Source: JAAYFT01 sp041655755
GTDB lineage: Bacteria > Bacillota > Clostridia > Tissierellales > Tissierellaceae
Direction: 5' to 3'
DNA length: 27,721 nucleotides
Assembly: GCA_041655755.1 (NCBI GenBank)
Contig: JBBAEY010000022.1
Location: 1-27,721 of the forward strand
Positions 1 to 7,756 of the stretch are shown here, piece after piece (positions within the stretch are counted from its first letter, which is position 1; every line of letters begins with the position of its first letter). The notes beneath the pieces are model-generated. The model was not told the origin of the DNA and ran no database searches. It was given only the letters and a program-made list of their open reading frames with translations. Position numbers and translations under genes: made by a program.

Positions 1-174
1 CCTTACGTCCTCTATCTTTAGTGTGATTTCTCTCCTTGTATTTAGGATACCTCCATTCCCTACTGACTTTTGGGATTTGATACTTTTAACCTTTGTACCC
101 AATACAAATACAAGTCCTATGATTACCAAAATAATGCCATAGTCTATCCAATTCAATTTTCTTTTCATGTCCAT
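1..174 (-). CDS. DUF4330-like membrane-anchored protein, partial (C-terminus off window)
   Basis: This is the first 58 codons of a gene that runs off the left edge. The translation begins MDMKRKLNWIDYGIILVI and has one hydrophobic helix at about residues 11-24, then a positively charged, probably extracytoplasmic stretch. The N-terminal layout (NWI/D followed by a single helix) matches the gene just upstream on this strand, so the two are probably tandem paralogs. Its ATG overlaps the upstream stop codon as TAATG, which implies translational coupling; a second ATG two codons in (168) is also possible. It is the last visible gene of the surface-polymer operon. The DUF4330 assignment rests on resemblance to the neighbour and on remembered family layout. 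No enzymatic motif is visible and the function is unknown. Confidence 0.6.
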   Translation of the reverse strand, partial: MDMKRKLNWIDYGIILVIIGLVFVLGTKVKSIKSQKSVGNGGILNTRREITLKIEDVR

Positions 175-638
175 TACCTCTCAATACCAACTATATATCC
201 GTAGCTTGCAAAGCCCTTGCCCTTAATGGGTAGATATAGTCCGGCCCTTATTTCTTCCCTGTCTACTAAAATTACATCATTTTCGATCTGTGCATTGGCT
301 TCAATATCTATGAGGACTGTATAGAGGTTTGGATATTCTACCATGCTTATTATGCCCCTTTCCCTATCCTCGAATTTTTCCTTGTAAGGCTCATATCTAA
401 AATCCTTAATCTTTCCTAAATAATAATTCTTGTTAGAGTCATATACATCTATACCATCTTCTAATTGGTTTATAAATTCCATTTGTACATCCTTCGTCTC
501 AAAGGTATAGACAATGGGAGTGGTGTTTTTTATGACATCTGCCCTGCTCCGAAAAGGTTTAACTAGATAAAATACAGCTCCTAACACAATCACGACAATC
601 GCGATATCGATTATACCAATTTTCTTTATCCAATTCAT
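174..638 (-). CDS. DUF4330 family membrane-anchored protein
   Basis: This 154-residue protein has a short cytoplasmic start (MNWIKKIG), one transmembrane helix at about residues 9-25 and a soluble, beta-rich extracytoplasmic domain. That domain contains short turns typical of the small DUF4330 proteins (such as VYDSNKNYYLGKI and a C-terminal GLYLPIKGKGFASYGYIVG stretch). There is no lipobox and no catalytic motif. The start lies directly after the glycosyltransferase stop with no gap, and the stop overlaps the next gene, so it is co-translated with the polymer genes. DUF4330 proteins commonly sit in polysaccharide or cell-envelope clusters, and a role as a scaffold or accessory of polymer assembly is inference only. 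Confidence 0.65.
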   Translation of the reverse strand: MNWIKKIGIIDIAIVVIVLGAVFYLVKPFRSRADVIKNTTPIVYTFETKDVQMEFINQLEDGIDVYDSNKNYYLGKIKDFRYEPYKEKFEDRERGIISMVEYPNLYTVLIDIEANAQIENDVILVDREEIRAGLYLPIKGKGFASYGYIVGIER

Positions 639-1727
639 TTAAATACCTCCGTAAACGCTTTCTATCTTTTTAACCATATCTTCCACAGCAAATTCTGATT
701 TGACTTTTTCAAATCCTCTTTGCCCAAACTCTTCTCTTAGGTTTTCATTTTCTATTAGTTTTAATAGCCTATTGGAAAAACCTTCATAGTCTAAGAAATC
801 CACTAGAAAGCCGTCTTGGCCATCTACAACCGCCTCTCCTATGCCTCCAACCTCAAAGGCAACCACTGGTTTTCCGTGTGAAAAGGCCTCTAATATGGCA
901 AAGGGAAATGCTTCGGAATTAGATGTACTGACCACAATGTCCGATAAGCTATATATCTCATCTATTTCATTTATATGACCCAAAAATTCGACGGGAAGAC
1001 CCTTGTCTCTAGCATAAGCCTCTAAATGAGGGCGTTCAGGTCCCTGACCTGCTAGCAGTATCCTAATACCCTCCAACTTCTCTCCCAATAGTTCTAAAGT
1101 TTTTAACAAATGCTTCTGACCCTTTACCTTGTCCAGTCTTCCAATTAAGGATATGATTATTTCATTTTCAGCTAGGCTATATTTCTCCCTTAGATTGTCT
1201 TTCTGATAAACCTTATTAGTTTGTTCAACTCCATTATATATTAAATAAATATCTTCTTCTCTCTCTCCCTCTGCAAGTAGATTATTCCTTACTGCATTGG
1301 ATACAGCTATGGCCTTGCTGGCCAGTATCCTGCTCAAAATAAGCTTCATAGCTTTTTTTATTCCCCTACTAGGGGCCTGTAAGCTATGTCTAGTATATAT
1401 GGTCCTCCTTACCCCGTTTAAGGATGCGGCAATCCTAGCTGATAGGCAGGCATGTGAGTGAAGGATTGCCGGCTTATTTGCCCTTATTAGCTGGTAAAGT
1501 TCCCTAACTCCCACAAAACTAAAGGACCTTCTATCTATGCCAAGCACCTCTAGTACAAGAATGTCTGGAAACTCTTCTAACCTTGACTTGAGCAGACTAT
1601 CTTTTGGCACTACAACCAACAATTCATATTTTTCCCTATCTAAATATTTGCAAATATGCACCAGGTATTTTCCTGCACCGCCAAAACCCATATCTGTAAT
1701 TACCTGCATCACCCTAAGCCTAGTCAT
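639..1727 (-). CDS. GT4-family glycosyltransferase (group 1)
   Basis: This 362-residue, GT-B-fold retaining glycosyltransferase probably adds a sugar to a lipid-linked or surface glycan at the cytoplasmic face. The N-terminal half shows the acceptor-side Rossmann start (VMQVITDMGFGGAGKYL) and a LHSHACLSA motif near residue 90. The C-terminal half carries the nucleotide-sugar site: SLIGRLDKVKGQ near 193-204, LLAGQGPE near 225, and the E-x7-E signature at E272/E280 followed by GKPVVAFEVGGIGE. Length and motifs are complete. The start overlaps the end of the upstream ligase-like gene by 8 nt, with an AAAGGAG site inside that gene. The donor and acceptor sugars cannot be told from the sequence. 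Confidence 0.9.
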   Translation of the reverse strand: MTRLRVMQVITDMGFGGAGKYLVHICKYLDREKYELLVVVPKDSLLKSRLEEFPDILVLEVLGIDRRSFSFVGVRELYQLIRANKPAILHSHACLSARIAASLNGVRRTIYTRHSLQAPSRGIKKAMKLILSRILASKAIAVSNAVRNNLLAEGEREEDIYLIYNGVEQTNKVYQKDNLREKYSLAENEIIISLIGRLDKVKGQKHLLKTLELLGEKLEGIRILLAGQGPERPHLEAYARDKGLPVEFLGHINEIDEIYSLSDIVVSTSNSEAFPFAILEAFSHGKPVVAFEVGGIGEAVVDGQDGFLVDFLDYEGFSNRLLKLIENENLREEFGQRGFEKVKSEFAVEDMVKKIESVYGGI

Positions 1728-3210
1728 TTTCTACTACTCCTTTTCCACCTGCCAAGGATGTAGCGGATATGGCTAAACCTAATAAAATAAAATACATAAA
1801 CATAATGTCGTAGTTGTGCCAAATATGATCCACCATTCCCTGTATTGAACAACCTACTATACCTGCAAATATGCTGATTGAAATAAAACTCATCTGGTCA
1901 TCTCTGTACTTTAAGGTAGAGATAATTTCCCTGGCCCAAGATAGAATCATTGCAAAAAATGATCCTATACCTAAAATTCCCATCTCAATAGAAATCATTA
2001 GGAAGGTATTGTGGGCATGGAAAGATTTGGCCGCATTTAAAGAGTATACCTTGTAAATCTCCTTGAATTGCCCCAGGCCGGTCCCTGCTACATAATAGTC
2101 CCTAAGCATATTTATAGATGCCTGATAAATAGATTTTCTATAGCTGGTTGAAGTATCTCCGCCTGTAAATATGGATAGTATCCTAGCTATAATCGATTCA
2201 GGCAGGGCTACTGCACCTAGGACAGCTAGAATAAGAAGTGCAGGAATGTAGGCCCGAGCCTTTAATATGACTAGGATTGAAATGGCAATAGCTAGACTTA
2301 GCATACTGCCCCTAGAAAATGTCAAAAACACATTTCCAAAGCCAAGGATTAAAATAAGTAAATAGACAACCTTTTTAAATTTATCCTTTTCTGTATAAAA
2401 AAGTGCGAAGATAATAGGCAGTACCAAAACCAAATACTCCCCATATACATTGGGATTGCCAAAGGCACTATAGACCCTAATTACATTAGGAGCCACGTCT
2501 TTATCGAGCCATGCTTCATCCATAGGGGCTCCAAATATAAACTGATAAATACCGTATATACCCAAAAGAACAACCGTAAAAGAAATTAAATTTAAAATGA
2601 GTTTTAATTTATCTTTATCATTTACAATATATGGCACAAACAGGCCAAAGCTAGCAAATACTACAAATATTATAAAGACTTCTATGGCCTTAGATGGGCC
2701 AGTATTAATTGCTCCATTTACGATTATGGATATAAGGAATAGGATTGAAAAGAATAAATATAAGCTTGGTTGCCGAAATTCATTCTCCTTATATATATTT
2801 GATAAAATCGTCAACACAATAATAGCAAATCCTAATATTAAACCTAGGCTTGTAGATATAAATGGTAGGGCAACTAGCATGATGCCAAATAAATAAAATT
2901 GTCCATCATTATCCAAGATAAATTTGATAATAAGGCTCCTATCTATTATTTTCCTGATAATTGATTTAGGAATTTCAGCTAAGGAGTAGCCTATCTTCTC
3001 CCTAGCCCCAAGTATCCTGCTTTCCCCAATGCTGCTCTCCGGTCCTGTCCTACCAGTTAGAAAGCTAACAATCAAGCTCCTGCCCATTAAATTCGTGAAA
3101 AAATGCAATAGTTTATCTACTATTTTCCTTATATAGCTTTCTCCATAGGCATCCTTAATTACCTGAGCCAATTTTCCCAAACTGTATAGTATTAGTGAAT
3201 TTGTAAGCAT
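1720..3210 (-). CDS. O-antigen ligase / Wzy-type polysaccharide polymerase family membrane protein
   Basis: This 496-residue polytopic membrane protein has an amphipathic N-terminal stretch of about 90 residues and then roughly ten or more transmembrane helices. The large extracytoplasmic loop before the C-terminal helices contains GTGLGQFKEIY and FHAHNTFLMISIEMGILG, the characteristic Wzy_C/O-antigen ligase region, and an FSRGSMLSLAIAI segment lies upstream of it. Family members transfer or polymerise undecaprenyl-linked glycans outside the membrane. In a Gram-positive this fits glycosylation of a surface polymer or protein rather than LPS. The start is ATG with GAGGTAG upstream, 14 nt after the LtaS-like gene. 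Ligase and polymerase activities cannot be separated by sequence alone. Confidence 0.85.
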   Translation of the reverse strand: MLTNSLILYSLGKLAQVIKDAYGESYIRKIVDKLLHFFTNLMGRSLIVSFLTGRTGPESSIGESRILGAREKIGYSLAEIPKSIIRKIIDRSLIIKFILDNDGQFYLFGIMLVALPFISTSLGLILGFAIIVLTILSNIYKENEFRQPSLYLFFSILFLISIIVNGAINTGPSKAIEVFIIFVVFASFGLFVPYIVNDKDKLKLILNLISFTVVLLGIYGIYQFIFGAPMDEAWLDKDVAPNVIRVYSAFGNPNVYGEYLVLVLPIIFALFYTEKDKFKKVVYLLILILGFGNVFLTFSRGSMLSLAIAISILVILKARAYIPALLILAVLGAVALPESIIARILSIFTGGDTSTSYRKSIYQASINMLRDYYVAGTGLGQFKEIYKVYSLNAAKSFHAHNTFLMISIEMGILGIGSFFAMILSWAREIISTLKYRDDQMSFISISIFAGIVGCSIQGMVDHIWHNYDIMFMYFILLGLAISATSLAGGKGVVEND

Positions 3211-3224
3211 ATTATTCTACCTCA

Positions 3225-5108
3225 TTACCTTAATATTTCTAAAAGTCTATCGTGGCCAATTAAGTCTTTTTCCAGTATCATATCAGAAATAATTAACTCT
3301 TTTTGCCTTTCCTCTATTTCTTTAAGAAGCAGGGGCTTATCTGCCTCCTTATTTGATTCTAAATTATAGAGCAGCTTCCCTCCATTGTCAAAATAGTAAC
3401 CTTCAAGTATAACTGTTCCATCTCTCTTTACACAGTAGCCAGGTCCCTCTATTAATAGGGAATTTCCAAATCCAAAGGGATACTCTAAGCCCAAGAGATC
3501 CAGTATTGTAGGCATAATATCTATCTGCCCACCTATCTTCTTTACGGTTTTCGATTGACTTTGTCCATTGTATATCCAAAGGGGAACCTTCTGAATCTTC
3601 TTCCAGTCTATATTTGAACCGTCAAGTTTTAAAAGTTCTTCTACCAAGGCCCTTTGGTCTTCATATAGTCCACTATGGTCCCCATATATCACTAGTATGG
3701 TGTTTTCCAATTCTCCCCTATCTTTCAAATCCTTAAATAGGCTTTCGATTGCAGTATCCACATACTTCATGGACTTTAGGTAATTCCCCACTTGGCTACC
3801 CTCAAATTTCCCTGTGTGTAGGTCTATGTCGTCAAATCCCCCATAGGGGTGGTGGGATGACAGGGTAATTAAAAAACTAAAGTATTTATCATTCTCTAAA
3901 GATATATCCAATGATTGTTCGAAAAAAGACTGGTCGCTGATTGCCCAACCCCTTATATCGTCAAGCTTAAAATCATTCAAACTATAAAACTTATCGTATT
4001 TATAATTCCTATATACCGCTTCCCTATTCCAAAAAGAGGCATCATAGCCGTGGAAGGCCCTAGATACATATTCCTCCTTAGTCAAAAATTCACCTAGGGA
4101 TAAAAATCCATTGGTTGGATACAAATAGTTCACTGAACCAGTAGGAGCCGGATATAGGGCATTGTTGAGCATAAACTCGGCATCAGATGTATTGCCCCCT
4201 GCCACCTGATGATATATATTTTCAAAATAAAAACTGTTTTTCTTTAGCTGATTTAAAAAAGGTGTAACTTCTTTTCCCTCAATAACCAAGTCTGTCACAA
4301 ACTCCTGCATGGCTTCAACCTGAATGACAATTAGGTTTTTGTCTAGGCCAGTCCCGTGATAGGTGCTATTATTATTGCCTTTTTTCCCAAAGTATTCCCT
4401 GATTAGCTCCCTATCCTCTTCTTTCAAGGGCCTTTTTCTGCTTATTTTTTGTTTTGTAAAGTCATAGATATCAAATCCATGAAAGTATAGGGTTCCCAAA
4501 TCCTTGGCCACGTTCTTTCTTTCATAGGCGTGTTTTGTCCTGTCCACTTTTTTGCTAAGACCCACAAAGCTAGTTATAGAAGCTATGAGGGCAAGGGCTA
4601 TTATCACATTTCTCTTAATTGGTTTTCTACGTTGAAATCTTATTGTGGTATTTCGCGTCGAAAGAATTAAAAAAAATATAAATGGCAAATCTATTAGAAA
4701 GACAAGGTCCTTTATCTTTAACAAGGATAGGATGCTCTGGGATATGTCATTTACAAATCCAATTTGGTATAGAATGGGAATAGTCAGTGGAATTCCATAA
4801 TACCTGCCATATAAGGTGTCGCTAAAAAACACAAGGGATAATACTATATTGAGGAAGAGTAAAACTCCCTTGTAGGCCTTTGGAAACCACAACACTGTAA
4901 ACAGCACTAGTATAAGGCTGCTCAGGAGTATAAAGCCTATGACGTCACCAGTTAAGCTAAAAGGTGCTTCCTTTAGTTTAATGGTATATTGGAGGTAAAC
5001 CGCTTTTGTAAATATGGTAAAAATCGTTATCCCAATTAACAGGACCTCTGTTAATGAAGGGGATTCTAATAAGTTCATAAATTTATTTCTTGACCTCGAA
5101 TATCTCAA
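3225..5108 (-). CDS. LTA synthase (LtaS)-family membrane sulfatase-fold protein
   Basis: This 627-residue protein has about five transmembrane helices in the first 180 residues, followed by an extracellular alkaline-phosphatase/sulfatase-fold domain. The metal and nucleophile residues of lipoteichoic acid synthase are present: E265 in VEAMQE, the catalytic T307 in GGNTSDAEF, the HGYDASFWNR substrate segment near 353, H419/H420 in SSHHPY, and D477/H478 in IYGDHSG. Family members transfer glycerol-phosphate from phosphatidylglycerol to a growing polymer. The start is TTG with GAGGTG six bases upstream; the first in-frame ATG, ten codons later, lacks such a site. It leads the surface-polymer operon from the promoter at 5145-5173. 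It may make LTA proper or modify another polymer. Confidence 0.9.
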   Translation of the reverse strand: MRYSRSRNKFMNLLESPSLTEVLLIGITIFTIFTKAVYLQYTIKLKEAPFSLTGDVIGFILLSSLILVLFTVLWFPKAYKGVLLFLNIVLSLVFFSDTLYGRYYGIPLTIPILYQIGFVNDISQSILSLLKIKDLVFLIDLPFIFFLILSTRNTTIRFQRRKPIKRNVIIALALIASITSFVGLSKKVDRTKHAYERKNVAKDLGTLYFHGFDIYDFTKQKISRKRPLKEEDRELIREYFGKKGNNNSTYHGTGLDKNLIVIQVEAMQEFVTDLVIEGKEVTPFLNQLKKNSFYFENIYHQVAGGNTSDAEFMLNNALYPAPTGSVNYLYPTNGFLSLGEFLTKEEYVSRAFHGYDASFWNREAVYRNYKYDKFYSLNDFKLDDIRGWAISDQSFFEQSLDISLENDKYFSFLITLSSHHPYGGFDDIDLHTGKFEGSQVGNYLKSMKYVDTAIESLFKDLKDRGELENTILVIYGDHSGLYEDQRALVEELLKLDGSNIDWKKIQKVPLWIYNGQSQSKTVKKIGGQIDIMPTILDLLGLEYPFGFGNSLLIEGPGYCVKRDGTVILEGYYFDNGGKLLYNLESNKEADKPLLLKEIEERQKELIISDMILEKDLIGHDRLLEILR

Positions 5109-5144
5109 AATTTACACCTCGAATTCCAATTAATTCTAGGTCAT

Positions 5145-5173
5145 ATTATATAATATAAAATATAGTAATACAA
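5145..5173 (-). promoter_or_regulatory. Sigma-A-type promoter of the surface-polymer operon
   Basis: On the minus strand a -35 box TTGTAT (5168-5173) is followed by a 17-nt spacer and a perfect -10 box TATAAT (5145-5150), about 37 nt before the TTG start of the LtaS-like gene. It sits just downstream of the terminator that closes the toxin-antitoxin operon, so the polymer operon is probably transcribed independently. The region is very AT-rich, so chance matches are possible. Confidence 0.55.
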
Positions 5174-5200
5174 GAATATTAGATATATCCTGGACAAAAT

Positions 5201-5231
5201 TAAAAATAGACATTCCTCATGTCTATTTTTA
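5201..5231 (-). terminator. Intrinsic terminator after the alr-ndoAI-ndoA operon
   Basis: A 12-bp stem (5201-5212 with 5220-5231) closes a 7-nt loop. The stem begins with A-rich and ends with T-rich sequence, so it can serve as a terminator on either strand. It begins 14 nt beyond the NdoA stop codon and marks the break between this operon and the surface-polymer operon. Confidence 0.8.
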
Positions 5232-5245
5232 GTATGTATGTAGTA

Positions 5246-5596
5246 TTATAATTCAATTAATCCTATGCTGATTTTTAAACATTCATCTACCTTTTTCATC
5301 ATTTCATCGCTGAATCGGCCTATCTTTTCCCGAAGTCTCTTCTTATCTATGGTCCTTATTTGTTCTAGCAGGACTACCGAATCCTTGGGCAGCCCATATT
5401 CTGGTGCATTTATTTCTACATGTGTAGGTAGTTTCGCCTTATTTATCTGAGAAGTAATAGCAGCAATTATAATGGTTGGACTGTATTTATTTCCAATATC
5501 GTTTTGAATTACTATTACCGGCCTTACTCCTCCCTGCTCGGAACCTACAACGGGACTCAGATCTGCATAGTATATCTCTCCTCTTTTAACAATCAT
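5246..5596 (-). CDS. ndoA: PemK/MazF-family mRNA interferase toxin (NdoA/EndoA)
   Basis: This 116-residue protein matches the standard MazF/EndoA length and layout. It opens MIVKRGEIYYADLSPVVGSEQGG, and carries R25 in the GGVRPVIVIQND motif and T48/S49 in IAAITSQ, the catalytic positions of the Bacillus EndoA family. It is expected to be a sequence-specific endoribonuclease that cleaves mRNA when not bound by its antitoxin. Its ATG overlaps the antitoxin stop as ATGA, giving tight translational coupling. Placement after alr is the arrangement known from Bacillus (acpS-ydcC-alr-ndoAI-ndoA), so this is the chromosomal core module rather than a mobile toxin-antitoxin pair. Confidence 0.95.
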   Translation of the reverse strand: MIVKRGEIYYADLSPVVGSEQGGVRPVIVIQNDIGNKYSPTIIIAAITSQINKAKLPTHVEINAPEYGLPKDSVVLLEQIRTIDKKRLREKIGRFSDEMMKKVDECLKISIGLIEL

Positions 5597-5874
5597 AGCA
5601 TCCCACGCCTTTTAAGTCTCACCTCATAAACAACTAGATCACAAATATCTTGTTCCAGCCCAATTTCGGCAAGATCTAAATTTATTTGACTCATCTCCTC
5701 GTATCCTTCCTTTAACATTTTTACGAATTCCATTCTCTTCTTATCTTTTACATAGGTCCCCACGATCTCGCTTATACAGTCCGCATTGCTATGGTACTCC
5801 AGGGGGACCATAAGATTCATTTGATTTACAAAAGCCTTAGATAGGCTAGTTACAACTTTTTTAGTCCCAGACAT
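5593..5874 (-). CDS. ndoAI: NdoAI/EndoAI-like ribbon-helix-helix antitoxin
   Basis: This 93-residue antitoxin has an N-terminal CopG-like DNA-binding segment (TKKVVTSLSKAFVNQMNLM), a helix with NADCISEIVGTYVKDKKR, and a C-terminal GYEEMSQINLDLAEIG helix that corresponds to the toxin-binding MxxINL region of EndoAI. The chosen start is the ATG at 5874, which has a GGGGGTG site about six bases upstream and gives the family's usual length of about 93 residues. The frame is open further upstream to 5949, but those 25 codons resemble no antitoxin and are probably untranslated. It probably neutralises NdoA and may autoregulate, although the main promoter of the operon lies far upstream. Confidence 0.88.
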   Translation of the reverse strand: MSGTKKVVTSLSKAFVNQMNLMVPLEYHSNADCISEIVGTYVKDKKRMEFVKMLKEGYEEMSQINLDLAEIGLEQDICDLVVYEVRLKRRGML

Positions 5875-5965
5875 TGGCGCACCCCCAATTAGGAATGAAT
5901 ATAAAAATTGCTTAGGGTAATTATAGCTATTTTCCCATGCTAATGTCAATACATTTATATAGTTA

Positions 5966-7141
5966 TCAATCCAAAAGATAGTCTCTTATATTGACAATTT
6001 TCCCATTTGATATATATACCCTTGGTACTCTCCTACTTACCATACATACGACTTCGTAATTTATAGTTCCCAGTTTCTCCGCTATTTCATCCACATGAGG
6101 ATAGCCTTCCCTACCATATCCAAATAGGACTACCTCGTCTCCGACCTTTATATCATCTATATGGCTGACATCCACCATACATTGATCCATACAGATTTTT
6201 CCTACAATTTTTGCCCTTTTACCATTTACATATACCTCACCCTTGCCCGTTAACATCCTAGTATATCCGTCGGCATATCCAATGGGTAAGGTGCCTATTA
6301 CTGAATCCTTCTCTGTTACAAAAATCTGTCCATAACTGATGCCTGTTCCCTTGGGTACGGCTTTTAGATGGGATATTCTGGTCTTTAAGGTCATTGCAGG
6401 TTTCAATATTATACTCTCCCTATTTACTTCATCAGATGGATATAAGCCGTATATCATAATCCCTCCCCTTACCATGTTCATATTGTAATCGGGTAGGTCG
6501 ATTATGGCTGCACTATTGGAAGAATGCTTGATGGGTATCTTCAGACCATTAGCTTCCAATTCCTTGATTAGATTTGAAAACTTTTCATACTGGCCCTTGG
6601 CATGTTTTTTATCCAGTTCATCTGCCTTGGCGAAGTGGGTGAAAATTCCTTCTATATTGATACTTGGCAGCTTCCATATTTTTAATATGCTTTCAGTGGA
6701 CTTTTCATCTGCTAGAAAACCAATTCTACCCATTCCACTGTCTATTTTTATGTGAATTACCGCATCTTTTCCCATGACCCTTGCCTGGTCTGACAAGGCT
6801 ATGGCATCCTTAAGATTATAAATAGTTAATATGATATCGTATTCAATTGCTTTTTCATATAGACCAGGGGGGGTATAGCCCATTACTAGAATAGGTGCGT
6901 CTATGCCCTTATTTCTAAGCTCTATTGCCTCGGTTAAAACTGCTACTGCCAGTCTATCAGCTCCATTTTCCAAAAATGTCCTAGATATTTCAACTGAACC
7001 ATGACCATAACCATTGGCCTTGACCACTGCAGTTACTAGAGAATTTTTGTCTGTATGTTTCCTTACTTCCCGAATATTGTGGGCAAGATTATCCAGGTCT
7101 ATTTCTGCCCATACTGGCCTTAATTCATCTAATGTATACAT
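5966..7141 (-). CDS. alr: Alanine racemase
   Basis: This 391-residue, fold-type III PLP enzyme interconverts L- and D-alanine for peptidoglycan. The PLP lysine is K41 in VVKANGYGHG, the second catalytic base is Y270 in GTGISYGQ, and the conserved KICMDQCMVDVS segment follows near 315. The length is typical. A GGGGG site precedes the ATG. Its place after a GerS/YdcC-like lipoprotein and before ndoAI-ndoA matches gene order in Bacillus and resembles gerS-alr2 of Clostridioides difficile, where D-alanine metabolism is linked to spores. A dedicated spore role here is inference; it could equally be the main vegetative racemase. Confidence 0.96.
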   Translation of the reverse strand: MYTLDELRPVWAEIDLDNLAHNIREVRKHTDKNSLVTAVVKANGYGHGSVEISRTFLENGADRLAVAVLTEAIELRNKGIDAPILVMGYTPPGLYEKAIEYDIILTIYNLKDAIALSDQARVMGKDAVIHIKIDSGMGRIGFLADEKSTESILKIWKLPSINIEGIFTHFAKADELDKKHAKGQYEKFSNLIKELEANGLKIPIKHSSNSAAIIDLPDYNMNMVRGGIMIYGLYPSDEVNRESIILKPAMTLKTRISHLKAVPKGTGISYGQIFVTEKDSVIGTLPIGYADGYTRMLTGKGEVYVNGKRAKIVGKICMDQCMVDVSHIDDIKVGDEVVLFGYGREGYPHVDEIAEKLGTINYEVVCMVSRRVPRVYISNGKIVNIRDYLLD

Positions 7142-7154
7142 TAGGTTTTCCCCC

Positions 7155-7748
7155 TTAATTATTCACTTGTTTTTCTATAAATTCAAAATCATCGTATATG
7201 ATTTCTATTATCAGTTTATCATTATCGTCTAAGATATTCAACTTATATGGAGTGAAAGCTTTCTTTTTAATCCAAACTTGTGCAGAGTCCCTATACCTGT
7301 TTTTATTCCCCAAGTCATAGCTAAACAACAGGTATTCCGTCTTGTCAATCTTTTCTGTCCCTTCATAGGTGGCCATGCTTATGTTTTCAAAGAAATCTCC
7401 AATTATCAACTGATCGTTTAGGGATTTTATCGTAGTTAGGGAAATTGATTGCTCTATAGATGGGTGTTCAATAAATATTTTGTCCTCCCTATACTGTATA
7501 GTAATTCCCCTGCTTTCCTTTGGTTCAAGGATTTCCAACCTGTATTCATCTGGGCCCATATATTCTTCTTCTATTAAATATTTGGATTCTATTCCATCTA
7601 GGTCTATATTTACCCTTGTCAAACATCTATAGGCTTGGTATTTCCTATAGTTCTTCTCAATAGACTCTATTATTTTCTTGTCTTTGGACCAAGTGCAAGA
7701 AGGTAATAATAGTAAAATTGCCAAAGTAAATACTATAATCCGCTTCAA
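7155..7748 (-). CDS. LolA-like sporulation/germination lipoprotein (GerS/YdcC type)
   Basis: This 197-residue exported protein has an N-terminal signal (MKRIIVFTLAILLLLPSC) whose lipobox-like LPSC would lipidate C18; the proline at -2 is unusual. The mature part is a beta-rich LolA/LppX-like fold, with alternating strands such as YRLEILEPKESRGITIQY and a closing VWIKKKAFTPYKLNILD. Position between acpS and alr is where Bacillus carries ydcC, and an alr neighbour is also the setting of gerS in C. difficile, whose product works with the CwlD amidase in cortex modification. GerS identity is inferred from synteny and class, not proven. The start is TTG with a GGTAGGTG site upstream, 8 nt after the preceding gene. 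Confidence 0.7.
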   Translation of the reverse strand: MKRIIVFTLAILLLLPSCTWSKDKKIIESIEKNYRKYQAYRCLTRVNIDLDGIESKYLIEEEYMGPDEYRLEILEPKESRGITIQYREDKIFIEHPSIEQSISLTTIKSLNDQLIIGDFFENISMATYEGTEKIDKTEYLLFSYDLGNKNRYRDSAQVWIKKKAFTPYKLNILDDNDKLIIEIIYDDFEFIEKQVNN

Positions 7749-7756
7749 GACAACAC

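Noticed and set aside
5593..5949. A longer antitoxin starting at 5949
   Set aside because: The extra 25 codons resemble no RHH antitoxin, and the ATG at 5874 has the ribosome-binding site and gives the normal length.
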